Positions 32,216-44,277 of a DNA stretch of 64,000 bases are shown piece by piece (the stretch's first letter is position 1; every line of letters begins with the position of its first letter). This DNA comes from Elmis aenea (lineage: Eukaryota; Arthropoda; Insecta; Coleoptera; Elmidae). Location: contig OX393577.1 of NCBI GenBank assembly GCA_947652605.1, forward strand, positions 9,362,868 to 9,426,867. Direction: 5' to 3'. Both the position numbers and the translations under genes were made by a program. Under the pieces are notes generated by a model that ran no database searches, was not told where the DNA came from, and worked only from the letters and a program-made list of their open reading frames with translations.

Positions 32216-32542
32216 CTGTAAAAAAAAAACAACAAGAATCAGGAGCCGCGTACGCATTTAATATCCCCTAAACACGAAATATGTATCAGACAAAAACGAC
32301 TTTAACAGTGGAAAAGCGAGAGATTAGAGCTAATACCGGGCCAAGTTATGTCCCTAGCCTTTTCATTGAAAACTCCACTAGACTAATATCCAGGGATCAA
32401 CAGCATACTCCGAAAATTTACGGAAGAGACACAGGTGGTCAACTTTGCAGTTCCGAGAATTTATAAAAGTAGTTTTAAGTCGCTAGATACCACAAACTGC
32501 AGTTGGAAAAGTACAATAATAACTTAAAAAAGCATTACTTAC

Positions 32543-32683
32543 TAGATTTATCATTTGCATTATTATAGTTATCACACTTGCAAGTAAAACGTAATTTACA
32601 GTAACTTTTCTTGTGTTCTAGAAGTTCTTGGAGTTCTGTAAACATCTCCCTGCAGTTGCCACAAATTAAAATGTCCGGATTAC
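32543..32683 (-). CDS. CG9650: BCL11-like gene, exon with N-terminal C2HC finger
   Basis: The acceptor is TTTGTTGCAG and the donor GTAAGT. The exon opens by completing a Ser codon (A + GT) from the exon at 35926 and leaves one base for the next exon, so the phases close on both sides. It encodes 46 residues with CGNCREMFTELQELLEHKKS plus YC (C-x2-C-x12-H-x4-C), followed by a further CKC. BCL11 and SALL proteins both begin with such a C2HC finger. The following exon decides for BCL11. Confidence 0.88.
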
Positions 32684-32847
32684 CTGCAACAAAGGAACAT
32701 GAATAAGCTCTCTTTATAGCTACGTTAAATTGCTAGTACATTGGTAATCTATACTAGAGCATGATAAAATACACAACTAAAATAGACAAGATACTTTAAA
32801 GTTTAAAAATTTTGAGTTTAGTTACAATAAGTTACTTAATATTAATA

Positions 32848-34143
32848 CAGGGTTAGCCAATAGGTATGACGGAATTTAAATAGGCTATAGATAAAAACAT
32901 AGGCAACTCTGAAACTTCATAAACGTCAAAAAATATTTGAGAGTCTTTGCAATTTATGAAGCTATGGCCAGCTATGGCGCACTTTCCTTTAAACCAACGA
33001 ATTTTCGCAGTTCAGACGTTTTTTGAAACTCGTAGCATTGCAGAAATGCAAAGAATGTTTCGGCGTGAGTTCCAAGTTCCAAGACACGGAAGAATACCAA
33101 CAGACAAAACTCTTTCAAGATGGATACGTGACTTTCGTGCTCGTGAAAGTGTTGCTTCAAAATTTTCGGGTACTACTCGTTCAGCTCGTTCTCCTGAGGA
33201 CATTGAACGTGCAAGAATTGCTGTCAAACAGAGTCCGACCCGTTCAGCTAAAAGACATTCTCAAGCTTTGAACATCTCGAATACATCGTCCCGGCGAATC
33301 TGGAAACCCGATCTTTACTTGCACCCTTATAAGATACAAATTGTTCAGAAACTAAAAGGCCAGGATAAGAGAGCACGTGTACAATTTTGTGAACATTTTT
33401 GTGAAATTATCAATGCCAATGAATACTGAATAAACTTATGATGACCGATGAGGACCATTTTCATTTAGATGGATAGGTAAGTATGCAAAACTTCAGATAC
33501 CTACTGGGCTCCGCAAAATCCTTTTTGCATGAAAAACCTCTACACGGTCTCAAAGTCACCATATCAGGAATTATTGGTCCTTATTTTTTTGAACTAGATA
33601 ATCAGACTGTAATGGTTACCTCTGATCGGTACGTGGATATGCTACAAAACTTCCTCATGTCTGAAAGTAAGAAGACTTGGTTTAAACAATGTAGAGTTCC
33701 AACAGGACGGTGCTACGGCCGATACAGCTCTTCAGTCGATGAACACTGTGCGAGAATTTTTTTCCGGGAAGAGTTATCTCACGATTCGGTGACGTTCAAA
33801 GGCCTGCAAGATCACCCGACCTGAGTGCCCCTGACTTATTTATGGGGCTATTCTCAAGTCTAGAGTGTACAAGGATAAACCACGCAAACTTCAAGAACTG
33901 AAACTTGCAATTGAACGTGAAGTAAAGGACATCAATCGCGATGTATTGCAGCATGTGATGTTGAATTTTGTTACGAGGTTACGTCTAGGTGTCATTTCTC
34001 ATGGGAATCATTTAAACGAAGTTATTTTTAAACAGTAGGTGTATCTAGTAAAATTGCATAATTTAAACTATTAAAGTGAATGGTTTTTGTTTGTTCGTTT
34101 CATCGCCTACTAAAACCCCGTCATATCTATTGTATAACCCCTG
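32848..34143 (+). mobile_element. IS630/Tc1/mariner-type element in BCL11-like intron, inactivated
   Basis: The ends CAGGGTTAGCCAATAGGTAT and, inverted, ATAACCCCTG with ATATGACGG are flanked by TA (32846-32847, 34144-34145). Its length is 1296 bp. The N-terminal 160 residues are open (32947-33429), with a helix-turn-helix region and YPYKIQ-type segment. Beyond, TDEDHFHLDG ends in a stop. The QQDGA block appears only in another frame, and ARSPDLSAPDLF in a third. The transposase is therefore dead. Insertion is in the intron between exons at 32683 and 35926. Confidence 0.88.
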
Positions 34144-35556
34144 TATAACTATGGCTAATCAAAAATTTGATTTATTTAAGTAATATTGCTAATAATAAAT
34201 TTATTGTAGTAGAATTTATTTTAATAAAATTGACAGTTTCATTTTTTACAAAATCTTATATTGTGCTGACGTTTAACTTTGGCTAATTTATATCAACACA
34301 CATTTATTGCAATTACATAAACGTATTCGCTCGTTTTAAGTGAAAGCAAGGGGAGAGAAATGTAATATAATAACGAAAATATGAAGTGTCGGAGACTGCG
34401 ATATTCAAGTTAGCATTTGTCACTGTTAATGTTGGGAGCTGTTCCGGCACAATGCAATTACAGCGACCGTCACTACATTGTAAGGTTGCCCATCCGTTTA
34501 TGACGTCACATTAAAGAACCATTTTAAATATTAATGTAATTGAGATTAATATAGAGTGCTTATTACGGCTGTTAGCTCTGTCGTGGCTCAAAGCGGACCA
34601 GCACGGAGCCTCCCTCATATAATAACATTCCTTAAAACTGAAATGAAAACTGAATTGCGTATAAGCATTTTGTGTAATTATGGCCGTTGAAATAAACAAG
34701 GCTAATTTATTTCATCTTTTTTATGAAGACGTTAGCATAATCCACAACAATTAATCCAGAACCACTAACCATAAACATTTCGTAGAAGTTTAATTTGAGA
34801 ATCGCAAAATTTTACGGTTCAGTTCCGGTTACCGATACAGGATGTTTCAACTTTTTTTAGTTTTCATTTCCTATCACGGTTTTAAACCACGAAAAGTACA
34901 TTCAATTGCTGATAAGTGAAAACAAAAAAAATATATATTTTTCTACGACCACAAATGTAAATGACTCCTACCGTACAACCTGCAAGCATAGTACGCACGG
35001 TAAGCAAAAAGCTGTTTTTTTAAAGAAATTATCAAAGTAGACTTAAGTCAAACACTTCCTGCATGCCTAGTAAGTGAGTTATAACGCACGGTAAGCAAAA
35101 CGCACACTTCTGTAAATGTCAGAGTAGGCTTACGTTAAAATTGAATATCATGTGTATATTAGTCAAAAAGCTGTTAAAATCGTAGGTATTATGTGATCGT
35201 AGAAAAAGTAAGCTACATAACACGAGTTGTAAAGTTGAAAACGGTAAAAGATACAATCTCGGCTAATTAAAGAAAAGCCGCACATTTTTATGGCGATTAA
35301 GAATCTGAAAATAAATCCTGGATATTTTGATTCGTTTTTGATTTATTACAAAAAAAAACTGCAAATGTGATTTTAGAAAAATATCATTATCTTTTCTACC
35401 ATTGACGCTGTTTCATTTAAACTTGGCAACTTTATGTTTTTGTCCATCCTGGGTTTGATGACGTTAACAGAAATTTTCTAGGCCTTCTGTATTTCAAGTT
35501 GCGATAGTCAACTTTTTTGTATTCTGGAACCGTCATATTGGATGTTTACACCATCA
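34144..35556. other. Intronic sequence; contains a perfect CRE word
   Basis: Positions 34330-34690 look single-copy and contain TGACGTCA near 34500. Positions 34990-35110 hold two spaced CGCACGGTAAGCAAAA words. No exon was recognised. Confidence 0.4.
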
Positions 35557-35880
35557 GACAGAAAAAAAAATTAGCTTCTTGGATTGGTAACCAACATAAC
35601 ATTTTTCTTTCGAAAAACTTGTTGAAATTCGAAAATTTGCATAAATGATTTAGAAGATCGTGAATGTTCTGAATAACAATTGAAACTAAGATATAAATAA
35701 AAGTGATAGAACATTTTATTGGTCTAATGATAACAAAATTAAGGTTGTTGGAAACAATTATTGTTGTTCAGAACATTCATGATTTTATAAACTATTTATG
35801 TAAATTTTCTTTCAAACAAGTTTTTTGAATGAAAAAGGTTATGTTGGTTACCAATCTAAAAAACAAGATTTTTTCTGTCT
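35557..35880. repeat. Foldback element next to the exon at 35926
   Basis: GACAGAAAAAA...TTGGTAACCAACATAAC at 35557 and on returns inverted and ends near 35880, giving arms of about 130 bp around a centre of about 60 bp. It lies about 45 bp beyond the splice donor at 35925. Confidence 0.65.
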
Positions 35881-35925
35881 GCTTGATTAGTACAAAAAAG
35901 TGAAATGTATCTACACGACACTTAC

Positions 35926-36074
35926 TGTAAACTTTTAGTTGGTCGAGGGGTGGAATAGTAAACGTTTTCTGTGAATCTTTGCTTTTATTTCTTCCAGAAG
36001 ACATCAGACGAGGTCGTTTCATGGGTGGCACCACTCTAGGTGGGACGACAGGAAAAGCTGAAGACGCATAATAA
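35926..36074 (-). CDS. CG9650: BCL11-like gene, upstream exon (Pro/Arg-rich)
   Basis: The acceptor is TTATTTTGTTTCAG and the donor GTAAGT. Phases are 2 at the start (one base completes a codon) and 1 at the end, matching the next exon. The encoded 49 residues include a VVPPRVVPPMKRPRL segment, a basic/Ser stretch and TIPPLDQLKVYS just before the C2HC finger exon. No domain is visible. The assignment rests on the splice signals, open frame and phase match. The initiating exon lies further right and was not identified. Confidence 0.75.
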
Positions 36075-37744
36075 CTGAAACAAAATAACAGGAAATTATT
36101 ATAAAGCTCTAACGAAATAGTGATTAAATGAAGCTTTACAAAAATTGCCTTTGTGATAATAACAGCAGTCGAAATATATAGAAGAAAAGAACGACAATAC
36201 AATTAGATAATAATGGAACTGTATGTGATTCCTACAGTCAACAAAAACATTAATTTCGGTATTGTTTGAACATATCTTTTTATCAAAGCATACGCAGATG
36301 TTTTCATTTCAAGCCATTTTAAAGATTTTTATTGATAAATACATACAAAAGTTTGGATATTTGTAAACTACATTTTTACAATGTTATGTTTTGTTTGACA
36401 TGTATAATGAAAGGGAGATTCATAAAACTTCAACTTGTCAAAACAATTTAGTTATTTGGTAGGTACCGCGAAATGGCAATAAACACGTGGGTAGGTTTTT
36501 ATGATGGCTTTATTTAAAGCGCTTATAAAGATATTTAAAAGGCATGTTTGGAGTTTTTAACTGAAAAATAACGTTTTTTCATTCTTTTGATACATTAAAA
36601 AATTTATGAAAAGGTTTAGTTAGTTCCGAATACACATACAAGGTCCTGCAACCACTCCGCCCGTAGGAGATAGTAAAAAAACTTTAGGACATAAAATTAT
36701 TGGTTTAAAAAGATCTACATAGCAAATTTTTTTCAGCAATGCAGGGTGTACCATTTGTGCGCTATGGCAAAAACAGAGATTTTTTTAAATGGAACACCCT
36801 TTATGTTTTTAGACTTTTCGATGTCATTTTTTAACCTCTACATTAATGTCTGTTTACTTTTTAATTTAATGTCAGTGTTGCCATCATTTATTTTTTCCTG
36901 AAAAATCTTGCATAAGCAGGCTTAACTTTACAAAATCGTAGCGACCTTATTTTTTGAAGTTAAGAAATAAGTTTTAGCAATAATGTTAGCTTGGTTAAAG
37001 AGCAACATTTTGATAAAAAGAAATTTGAATTTAGTGTTACAGGGTGTTCACAAAAAATGCCAAACTTTCCAAACGTCGAAGTGACATAACTCATTTTTTC
37101 CAAATGTAGCTACCCTTATTTTATTGGGCCATTCGATAGCTTGTTTTCTCTTCTTTAATTTTTATAAGGGAGGTCTTTTGTCTAAACCCCGTAGTTGTTG
37201 AGATAAATAACGAGATATAGTATAGAATAGCGAACTAGTTCATAGTTTAACTATTTGTGATAGGTATTATATAACTAGTCTATAGAATAACATATTATAC
37301 GCTTTAGTGGTATATATACACGGAAAATTAAGTTAATTTCAATTTTTAAGTTCTTTTTTAGGTATATGCATATAATTTAAACATTGCAGTAGATTTTGAA
37401 TAGGAATGAACTTCATATTTGTCACATAAACTTTTTGAGTTGGCACGCGAATGCGATATTTTTTGGTTGTCCTATAAATCCGTAACCACACTTGCTTTGC
37501 ATAAGCTTACACGTAACCATTTTGGCAAAAAAATTAATTCTACATATTAGTGTGAAAGCTGAAGTGTTTATGCCAAGCCTACTTTTTAATTTGACGTGTT
37601 ATTAATAGCAATCTTTGTTGAAAAATTTTCATGAGTCTTTTTCATGGTTGAACAAGATGATGAATGTGTTTGTAAGTATTTCTGCCAAATGAAAGTTATA
37701 AATTGCAAAGGAAATTGCTTAGAAAAAATGATGATACCTAAATC
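36075..37744. other. Intron/upstream sequence with half-foldback fragments
   Basis: ACAGGGTG-type ends occur near 36755 (with an inverted ACACCCTTTATG near 36800) and 37040, as fragments of the foldback families described elsewhere. No exon was recognised. Confidence 0.4.
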
Positions 37745-38760
37745 TTACGGGACTAAGATTTCATTTAAGTGACGCCAATTTTTGAATGCCATTATTGTAG
37801 AAATCCACGGATTTTGAATCAAAAAATTGACGGACTGCATTTATTACATCAACTCGATTTTTGAACTGCCTATGGCTCATACAGTTGTCAAGAGCCAAGA
37901 AAAGGTGGTAATCACAGGGCAAAATGTCAGAAGAATAAGGAGGGTGTGGTAACGTTTCCCAGCCAAGTTCAGAATTTTTTTCCATGGTAACTTTTGGATT
38001 ATGAAGTCTAGCATTGTCCTGTAGGAATAGCACTACTTTTTTTTGATTGATCAAAGAAGGTTGTGGATTAGTGCTGCTTGTACTCGCTGAAGCTGTTCAC
38101 AATAGAACACAGCAGTGATGGTGTGACCCGTTTCCAAAAACTCATAAAGGACAATTCCGATTGTTGTCCACCAAACACACAATAAAATCTTTTTTGGGTG
38201 CAAGGAAGCCTTTGGAGTGTGTGGTATTGGATCAGTTGATGACAACCAATGATAAGAACGCTTAGAATTGGAGAAGGTACAGTATCCACTTTTCGTTGCA
38301 AGTTAACAATCGATCAAGAAAAGATTCATTGCGTGATAAGTTTGCCCAACAAATGGTAAGACGACTGCATTTATTATCATTTGATAATTCATGTGGGAGT
38401 CTTTTCCTTAACTTCCACGTTTTACCTATCTGGTGAAGGTGCAAATGAATGGTTTCATCACTCACATTAAACCTTTCTGCGGGCTCTAAGCACGTTGCGC
38501 GCTGGAGTTTGCCTTCACAGCTTCCCTAATATCCTCGCTGTTAATGCTCTTCGGTCTCCCAGAGCGTGCTTCGTCGGTTAACCTGAAATCTGCCGAAGAA
38601 AATCTCTTGAACCACTTCTATGCTGTTCGATCACTTACAGGATGATCTCCGAACGCGGTACATATTTTGCGCGCCGCCTCAGCAGGTTAGGTGCCGAGTT
38701 TGTACTCAGAGAGTAAACAACCTCGAATTTAAGTTTAATTCGTTTCCATTTTAAATTACT
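37745..38760 (-). pseudogene. Mariner transposase pseudogene (SETMAR-like type)
   Basis: Minus-strand pieces in order are a degenerate N-terminus near 38750-38500, then HLHQIGKTWKLRKRLPHEL (38440-38385) and FLDRLLTCNEKWIL (first catalytic position reads N-E instead of D-E). HPKKILLCVWW and GIVLYEFLETG (38190-38130) follow, then FLQDNARLH (38020) and YSSDILPCDYHLF (37940-37900). Several frameshifts separate them, and the first Asp is lost. Terminal repeats were not delimited. Confidence 0.8.
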
Positions 38761-39689
38761 TTTAAAGATGAATTAAACAATTATCGCCAAATTTGAATGT
38801 ATCGAATGAAAAAGTAATGAATACTAAAGTAGATAACACTATATAAACACGTGCTATCGATAACAACAACTTAAAAAATATTCATGGCAATCTGTATTAA
38901 CAAAACCACACGATCTCTTTTGGTTACCATACATTCATCAACTGTTTCGTGTAACGCCTATTTGCTGGCGGTCCCTAATAATTAATGCTCCAAATCACAG
39001 ATGTATCTAACGGTCTGCTTCTGTCAGTTTGGGAAATGACGTCGATACATGCACCATCCACACACACATACATTTGCTCGTGGTATATGATGCAACACGT
39101 ACAAGATTAAAAGCAATTAAAAGTTGTAAACTTCTTGGGAAGCGTAATCCGTTACTTCAGAGCAAATGGTTTTCTGCGGCGCGCACTTTATATCTGTGGT
39201 ACTTGTTAATTGTAATATACAAAGACGCGAGTACTTAAAAGTAAGTTCTTAGCAAAGTGCTAATCGTTAAGCGCACTTTGAAAGTTAATTTATACTTAAG
39301 ACGATATTGATAACGGAAAGCGTTCGTGTAAGATTATTGGGGATTTTAAAACCGGATTAAGTGTGATGAAGAAATTATAAACTATACAAGTATTGTTGGT
39401 AGAAGTGGACAGAATCTAAGCTACAATTTTATTGCCTCAAGAAACTGCCTTAAGTGGTATTGAGCAATGCCGCAGTGTGGAAATATTTTAAATTATAATT
39501 ATAAATAGTTTTAGTAAAAATCACTTTTTATAAATAAAAAATCTTAATGAAATGCTAGAGCAATTTGCGAATGTCCTCTCTTATTTATTAATAATGAGAT
39601 TGCTTCTGAGGAAGAGACGAGAATCTTAAAACTGTTCTACAGTTTCTACAAAAGAGATATACATGTATATTTAGCTAGTCTTTGCAACT
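38761..39689. other. No gene recognised
   Basis: Positions 39590-39655 are a degenerate copy of the CTGATGA/GAAACTGG repeat. The short frame at 39029-39238 shows no domain. Confidence 0.4.
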
Positions 39690-40830
39690 ATTGCAGCTTC
39701 TCGCATCCTAATCACCATTCATCCTTGTCGTTCCAGTCATCTTCTCGTAAACCTCTCTTTTTCATTTCCTCATCTATGTTGTTTTTCCACTTCTTCCGTC
39801 GTCTTCCTCGTTTATTTCTTTGTGCTGGAGTCTTCCTTCATTCTGCGCAGATGTCCGTACCATCTTAACTGTTTTTCATTTATATCATCTATAATAGTGC
39901 CTCTCACTGTCGTTCTATCTCTGATGTCTTCATCTCTAACGTGATCGTACAAGAATAGGCCGCAGCATCTTCTCCAATTTACCATTTCGGCCGAGAGTAA
40001 TCTTTGATTAATTTTTTAGTCCCTTACCCATATACTGCCCCATAGGTCATTAGTGATTCTATTATTGCTGTAATATATTTACTTTTGTTTTTCCGGTAAG
40101 GTTGTTATTCCACAAGATTTGATGTAATGCTTTTGTCATATTTTTTCCTCTGCCTATTTCCTTCATTATGTCCTTGTCGTCTCTTCCATCTTCGCATATT
40201 GTAACTCCCAGATATTCGTACTGACTAACGTTTTTTATTGTTTATTGTGTTATATGTATTTTATTTATGTCTGTTTGTTCTAAGGTAATCCACACTTTTT
40301 GGTGGGAAACGGAGTAGAATGCTTTCCTTAGATCTATAAATGTAACATGGAGTTCTCTTACTTTTGCCAGATTCTTCTCTGCTAAGTGTTTTAACGTAAA
40401 TAGATTATCTGTACAGGACCTAACTGGTCAAAAGCCTTTGCTCTTCTTTTTCCATAGCTTCTTTCTCTATTCTTTCTTTAAGGACTCTTTCATATAATCT
40501 TCCTACAGACGACGTTACACTTATTCCTCTGTAGCTCCCGCAATCATTTTTACTTTCTTTTTTGTAAATCGAGTTTATATAAGAAATTTTCCAATCTGTT
40601 GGTATGTTTTCACCCCTTGGACATTTGATAAAATATCGCAGATTATTTTTAACCTTCTTGTTGTGGCATGTTTCAATAACTCGATAGGCAGATCACCTGG
40701 TCCTGGTGCTTTATTATTTTTCATGTTTTGTAGCGCGTTTTTTAACTCTTCTGCCGTAATCTGTTCTAATTCATTTTCCTCTTCTTATTTTGTAGAGGAA
40801 GCTAGTGGATTAATTCTTCAGGCTTTCTAG
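39690..40830 (-). mobile_element. LINE remnant, reverse-transcriptase part
   Basis: Minus-strand translation gives IPTDWKISYINSIYKKESK and YRGISVTSSVGRLYERVL (about 40610-40490), then an LFTLK-type segment. The finger/C-terminal piece with LRWYGHLRRM lies near 39870-39840. These are the RT and tail of a common insect LINE, broken by many stops. It is probably related to the one at 12935-15780. Confidence 0.7.
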
Positions 40831-41316
40831 ATTGTACACTTTAACCCTCACATCCTTTCCCTCTTGTTTGTCCTATACCGTTGGTTTGTTATATTTTATT
40901 TCTATAGGTGATAACAAATGGTTTGAGCCACATTCTCTACACTTTCACGTCGAACGGTTTTATAAACGAATCTTTCTTTATTACAATGTAATCCAATGTA
41001 GATCTAATTTTTTTTTTGTTGGATCCATGTATACTTATTGTTTTTTTTATGTTGGAAGAATCCATTTAAGATTTTTAATGAGTGTTGTTCACATTGTTCC
41101 TACCATCTTGTTCCATTTTCATTATCTACATCCTCACCGTGTAGTCCATACAAATATACTTATATTATACCTATTAATAAGTGGAACAATTAAATATTAT
41201 AATCTAAAAATTTGTCAAAAACTATGATTATTTATCTATATTTTATAACTTTATTGATGGAATTTTGCTTAAAACAATTTTTTCCATTTTAATTCAACTT
41301 AATCTGAAATTAAATA

Positions 41317-43265
41317 GGGTAAAACGTGGTAATACGCCCCAGCCGGAAAAACGCCCCACCTATGTAGTTTAGTTGTTTTATCATCGATGACACTACTAGT
41401 ATCACATAATGGTAGTATTAGTTAAGGAGTTTAGTACACCTCCACCACCTCACAAGTTTCCCGCTGAAAATCGAAAAAATTCGCAATTCACGGCAAGTGG
41501 ACGTTGTATTATTTCTGTCTCAATTATTGAAAAAACAATTTCGCATGAAGTGTATTAGTATCGTTCAAATTTCGACATAAATTCGGAAAGCTTGTTTCAT
41601 AACCTCTAAAATGACATTACGCATTTATTTATTAATGCCTCAATGGTCTTGGTACACCAGTGGGGCGTTTTTCACCACTGTTTGGGAATTACGCCCCAGA
41701 TCTAAAAGTGTAAAATGCCCCTTTTGCTTTAAGATCACTTTTTCTCAATTTCGGATGCCAATGAGGCAAACAGGTCTACTACTTTTTCCAAACGTGACGA
41801 TGTGCCCATCGATAGGAATAAAAATCGTGGAGAACAACAATCATCCCCAACTACTGTGCCATTAGATGAACCTGGGCCATCAGGACTGCAAAGAACCCCA
41901 CCAAAAAGGCCACAGCCATCTGCAACTACTTTTAGCAAAAAATCCTCTGAAGAAGAAACCCCTTCAAAGTTTCTTGCACAAACAAATCCGATTCCAGTCA
42001 TTCCACCAATTCTTACTAAAAGAAAACAGGCCGCTACGCTGTTGACATCTCCAGAAAACCGATGCAAACGTAAAATTTTATGTGGGAAAAAGCAAAACAT
42101 CAGTGCGAAAAGAGAAGGGAAGAAAACTAAAGTTGCTAATGTAACTCGCGCACCAAAAAAAGATGAAAAGTATTAAACGTTTTGAATCAACGTCATCTGA
42201 GAGTTCAGAGGAACTCGTATTGAGTTCTTCTGAGGAAGTTTCAGATGAATCTGAAGAGATTTGCGTCAAATGCGGTGAGTACTACTACTCCACGAAATCG
42301 AAAGTAGACTGGATACTAGGGGTGGGCGATATCCAAATTTCGATATCGAATATCGATATCGAAATTATATCGATATATATCGATATATCGATATATCGAT
42401 ATATCGACATATCGATATATCGATATATCGACATATCGATATATCGATATATCGACATATCGATATATCGGAATATCGATATATCGATATATCGATATAT
42501 CGGAATATCGATATATCGATATATCGGATTATCGATATATATCGACATATCGAAATTTCGATATAAAAGCGGCGCGAAGCTAAAAAAGTCGGTAAAAAAG
42601 TGAAAAAAGAGACTGGTGACATAAAAAAAAAAAAAAAAAGCTTCTCGCCCTTAAAATATCGATATATCGGAATGTCGGAATATCGATATATCGATATATC
42701 GATATTCCGATATATCGATATATCGATATTCCGATATATCGATATATCGATATTCCGATATATCGATATATCGATATATCGATATTCCGATATATCGATA
42801 TATCGATATTTCGATATATCGATATATCGATATATCGATATCCGATATTTCGATATATCGATATATCGATATCAAAATTATATCGATATTTATCGATATA
42901 TCGATATATCGCCCACCCCTACTGGATACAGTGCACAGCGTGTTCTCGATGGGTTCACGAAACGTGTACAACGTACGAAGATTTATGTCACTTGTGTGGT
43001 GCAAAAAATTAAGTTCTTACTAAAAATAAGTAGTAATAATCGTGTGGGGCGTTTTCCACAGCAGAGTGGGTAATACGCCTCAAAGGAAAGGGTTCCAAAT
43101 TGTTTTTTTATTGTTTTCCTGCGTTTACTTTTCACAAACTTTTTATATTTACGTAATGTACACTCATTATACTAATTAGAAATGTATTTTTTGTTTAGAA
43201 TAAAGCTATCATTTTGCAGTAACGAATTTTTTTTTAAAAGTGGGGCGTATTTCACCGTTTTACCC
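41317..43265 (+). mobile_element. Pogo-like element retaining only the transposase C-terminus
   Basis: The ends GGGTAAAACG and, inverted, CGTTTTACCC are flanked by TA. Positions 41802-42300 encode a Pro/Ser/Lys-rich region (EPGPSGLQRTPPKR, SPENRCKRKILCGKKQ), an acidic Ser-rich stretch and the start of a zinc-binding module (CVKCGEYYYSTKSKVDWI). The module continues after the insertion at 42930-43010 (QCTACSRWVHETCTTYEDLC, HLCGAKN, stop). C-x2-C...C-x2-C-x4-H-x2-C...C-x2-C is the PHD-like tail often seen on insect pogo/Tigger-type transposases. The catalytic domain is absent. GGGGCGTTTTT-like words recur inside. Confidence 0.8.
42317..42921. mobile_element. Nonautonomous hAT filled with ATCGATAT repeats
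   Basis: TAGGGGTGGGCGATA at the left and TATCGCCCACCCCTA at the right are inverted, flanked by perfect 8-bp duplications CTGGATAC (42309-42316, 42922-42929). Almost all of the 605 bp is tandem, self-complementary ATCGATAT with variants ATCGACAT, ATCGGAAT and ATTCCGAT. The exception is a 100-bp unique centre with an A16 run. It interrupts the zinc-binding codons of the pogo-like element. The long frames through it are repeat artefacts. Confidence 0.9.
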
Positions 43266-44277
43266 TAAGTTTAAATTTAAATATTTTCGATTATACGGCC
43301 CGCGATGTATGCAATATAATTTTAAAGCGAGTTTACATTTGAGGCAAAACTTAAATAGAACCTTTTAACATATTCATACCGATCGTGAAACTTTAAACGG
43401 ATGGGATCAAATTTCAATACAAATATTAAACTTGCTTATACAGAACTAAAAGTTTACCTCCGAAGGGCCGTAAAGAAAGCTTTGCAAGTTAAATTTCGCA
43501 AAAGGTACACAAGTGTAACCGGAAAACAGCCGACGCTTTCACCTTTTCTCCGACACTTTAACAAATAACGATGGAAATTGGGCGTGTTACAAAAATTAAA
43601 GTGAAACGGTCCAAGATAATGGCTCATTTCGGAAGTTTTAACCGAGATTTCGCATTTAATTACCCGAAAATTAGCTAAAGCGCGAAAAAGTCCTACATAG
43701 TTGTGTAAGACGTAATTAAAAGGCACCTCAAGCCAAACAGAACTTTTTACGTAGTCACAATTTTTTATTTACTCTGACCCTTCTGGGTATTTATAAGCTT
43801 TCGAGAGTTAAATGAGCAGGAAAAGGGTGGAAAATGAGGGAATAACGAAGAAGAAGAGGAAGCGTCAACATTTGATGTGTATTGTTGGTGGCAACTGGTG
43901 TTGACACGATGATAAAACTCGGTCGTAAGATTTGTGCCACGTCATTAATGGTTGCCCTCAGATAAACGGCATGTCCGTTGCACCAGCTAGCAGCACATAT
44001 CGATTTTACACTATGTGTCTAGGATTTATATGCTATTCTGTGTAGGTACTAATGCGTTTTGAATAACGTTCTTATTGACAAATCATGTCGATTGCTAAGC
44101 CATATCGTCTAATTATTAGGTTTATTATAAATATAAATTACAAACAATAACCTTTAAACACACATTCATTTACTTTTATGGCGTATTAACGCATTTCAGT
44201 CAACGCAATTTCTCCCATTTTAACAAGATTTACAACATACAATACTCATAATATTAGATAAAACGCAGTTCCATATA
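43266..44277. other. Single-copy-looking sequence, no gene
   Basis: Positions 43740-44030 are less AT-rich and show no repeat signature. They could be regulatory. The minus-strand frame at 43454-43726 has no domain. Confidence 0.35.

Noticed and set aside
32281..32466. Plus-strand frame between two BCL11-like exons
   Set aside because: It lies in a minus-strand intron, has no domain and no splice signals of its own.
32543..32683. C2HC finger considered as Spalt/SALL
   Set aside because: The C2HC finger alone would fit SALL, but the next exon's finger has the BCL11-specific AW-x-L-x2-HAQ pattern and IY tail.
34990..35110. Two CGCACGGTAAGCAAAA words as a regulatory array
   Set aside because: There are only two copies with irregular surroundings, too little to support a site.
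42163..43073. Long open frames on both strands rich in ISIYRYID repeats
   Set aside because: They are translations of the ATCGATAT tandem repeat, which is open in several frames on both strands. Only the ends (before 42309 and after 42929) belong to a protein-coding remnant.
43454..43726. Minus-strand frame of 90 codons in the 43.3-44.3 kb interval
   Set aside because: No domain, no splice context and ordinary length for chance in this sequence.
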